Source of the DNA: Hormoscilla sp. GM7CHS1pb
GTDB lineage: Bacteria; Cyanobacteriota; Cyanobacteriia; Cyanobacteriales; Desertifilaceae
Direction: 5' to 3'
Assembly: GCA_014323675.1 (NCBI GenBank)
Contig: JACONN010000003.1
Coordinates: forward strand, 310,001-374,000
Length of the DNA: 64,000 nucleotides
Positions 63,872 through 64,000 of the stretch are shown here, one piece after another. The notes under the pieces were generated by a model. That model made no database searches. It was not told where the DNA came from and saw only the letters and a program-made list of their open reading frames with translations. The position numbers were made by a program, and so were the translations under genes. Every line of letters starts with the position of its first letter. The stretch's first letter is position 1.

Positions 63872-64000
63872 AGGCAATATTTCTCCGTTAAGGACTCCGG
63901 CTGGGAAATTTGTACCCCCCCGCCCGCAGGGCGTAAAATCGCAATGACAAATGTACCTGCCGCCATGCAAAACCTTGAAGTATTGACCTCGTAGTGAGGG
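63872..64000. other. End of window, no feature
   Basis: Non-coding by inspection. CGCAATGACAAAT resembles, in inverse, the ATGTCATTGCG at the very start of the window and may be a small repeat. Confidence 0.3.

Overview
The window is a piece of chromosome from a cyanobacterium, most likely a filamentous, non-model one. The palindrome GCGATCGC (HIP1) occurs throughout, genes include the photosystem II lipoprotein PsbQ, an EGY-like site-2 protease and several small cyanobacterial families (DUF6464, DUF7219-like), and short palindromic repeats, IS elements and gene remnants are abundant. No rRNA, tRNA or CRISPR array was recognised.

Layout. 0.3-6.1 kb: a type I secretion cassette on the minus strand (parvulin PPIase, ABC exporter with a cNMP-binding-like domain and an inactive C39-like domain, HlyD-type adaptor). 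A likely RTX cargo lies at 8.5-9.9 kb, between two glycosyltransferase-type genes. 11.6-13.7 kb and 23.3-25.3 kb: two 2024-bp copies of an IS66-family element in opposite orientation, each with an 8-bp target duplication. 13.9-18.4 kb: housekeeping genes (DUF6464, fmt, HTH protein, ThiO-like oxidase, psbQ, alpha/beta hydrolase). 18.8-19.3 kb: two tandem 66-aa paralogues. 19.4-29.1 kb: a three-gene cluster of a dynamin-like GTPase, a very large Hsp70/actin-fold protein and a 412-aa acidic-linker protein, resembling SrfC, SrfB and SrfA in order, size and fold; the Hsp70-like gene is split by the second IS66 copy. 29.3-29.5 kb: a 21-bp tandem repeat. 29.8-35.7 kb: folK, then a minus-strand run of Nudix, SDR, dihydropteroate-synthase-like, methyltransferase, SurE and flavin oxidoreductase genes, which looks like a pterin-related pathway. 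36-52 kb: thrC, an S2P protease, ftsH, an M23 peptidase, a sulfotransferase-methyltransferase fusion, a YrdC/Sua5 protein, a kinase-like protein, a GNAT enzyme and secA. 52-58 kb: remnants and accessory genes (PRMT-like pseudogene with a MITE, Uma2, NB-ARC fragment, PD-(D/E)XK protein, histidine-kinase remnant, ArsR). 57.8-64 kb: GerMN and DUF2993 proteins, a repeat-filled spacer, proS, and a toxin-tip/putative immunity pair.

Two cross-cutting patterns stand out. First, several short palindromic elements sit in frame inside protein-coding genes (a glycosyltransferase-like gene, the GNAT gene, a histidine-kinase remnant, a methyltransferase, a flavoprotein C-terminus), as described for Rickettsia palindromic elements. 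Second, seven reading-frame breaks (GT4, fmt, Hsp70-like, dynamin-like, the 55.2-kb gene, the kinase remnant, the IS66 transposase) are each repaired by adding one base to a G or C run. This suggests either systematic homopolymer undercalling in the assembly or slippage. Product names were assigned by reading translated sequences and motifs; no database search was run.
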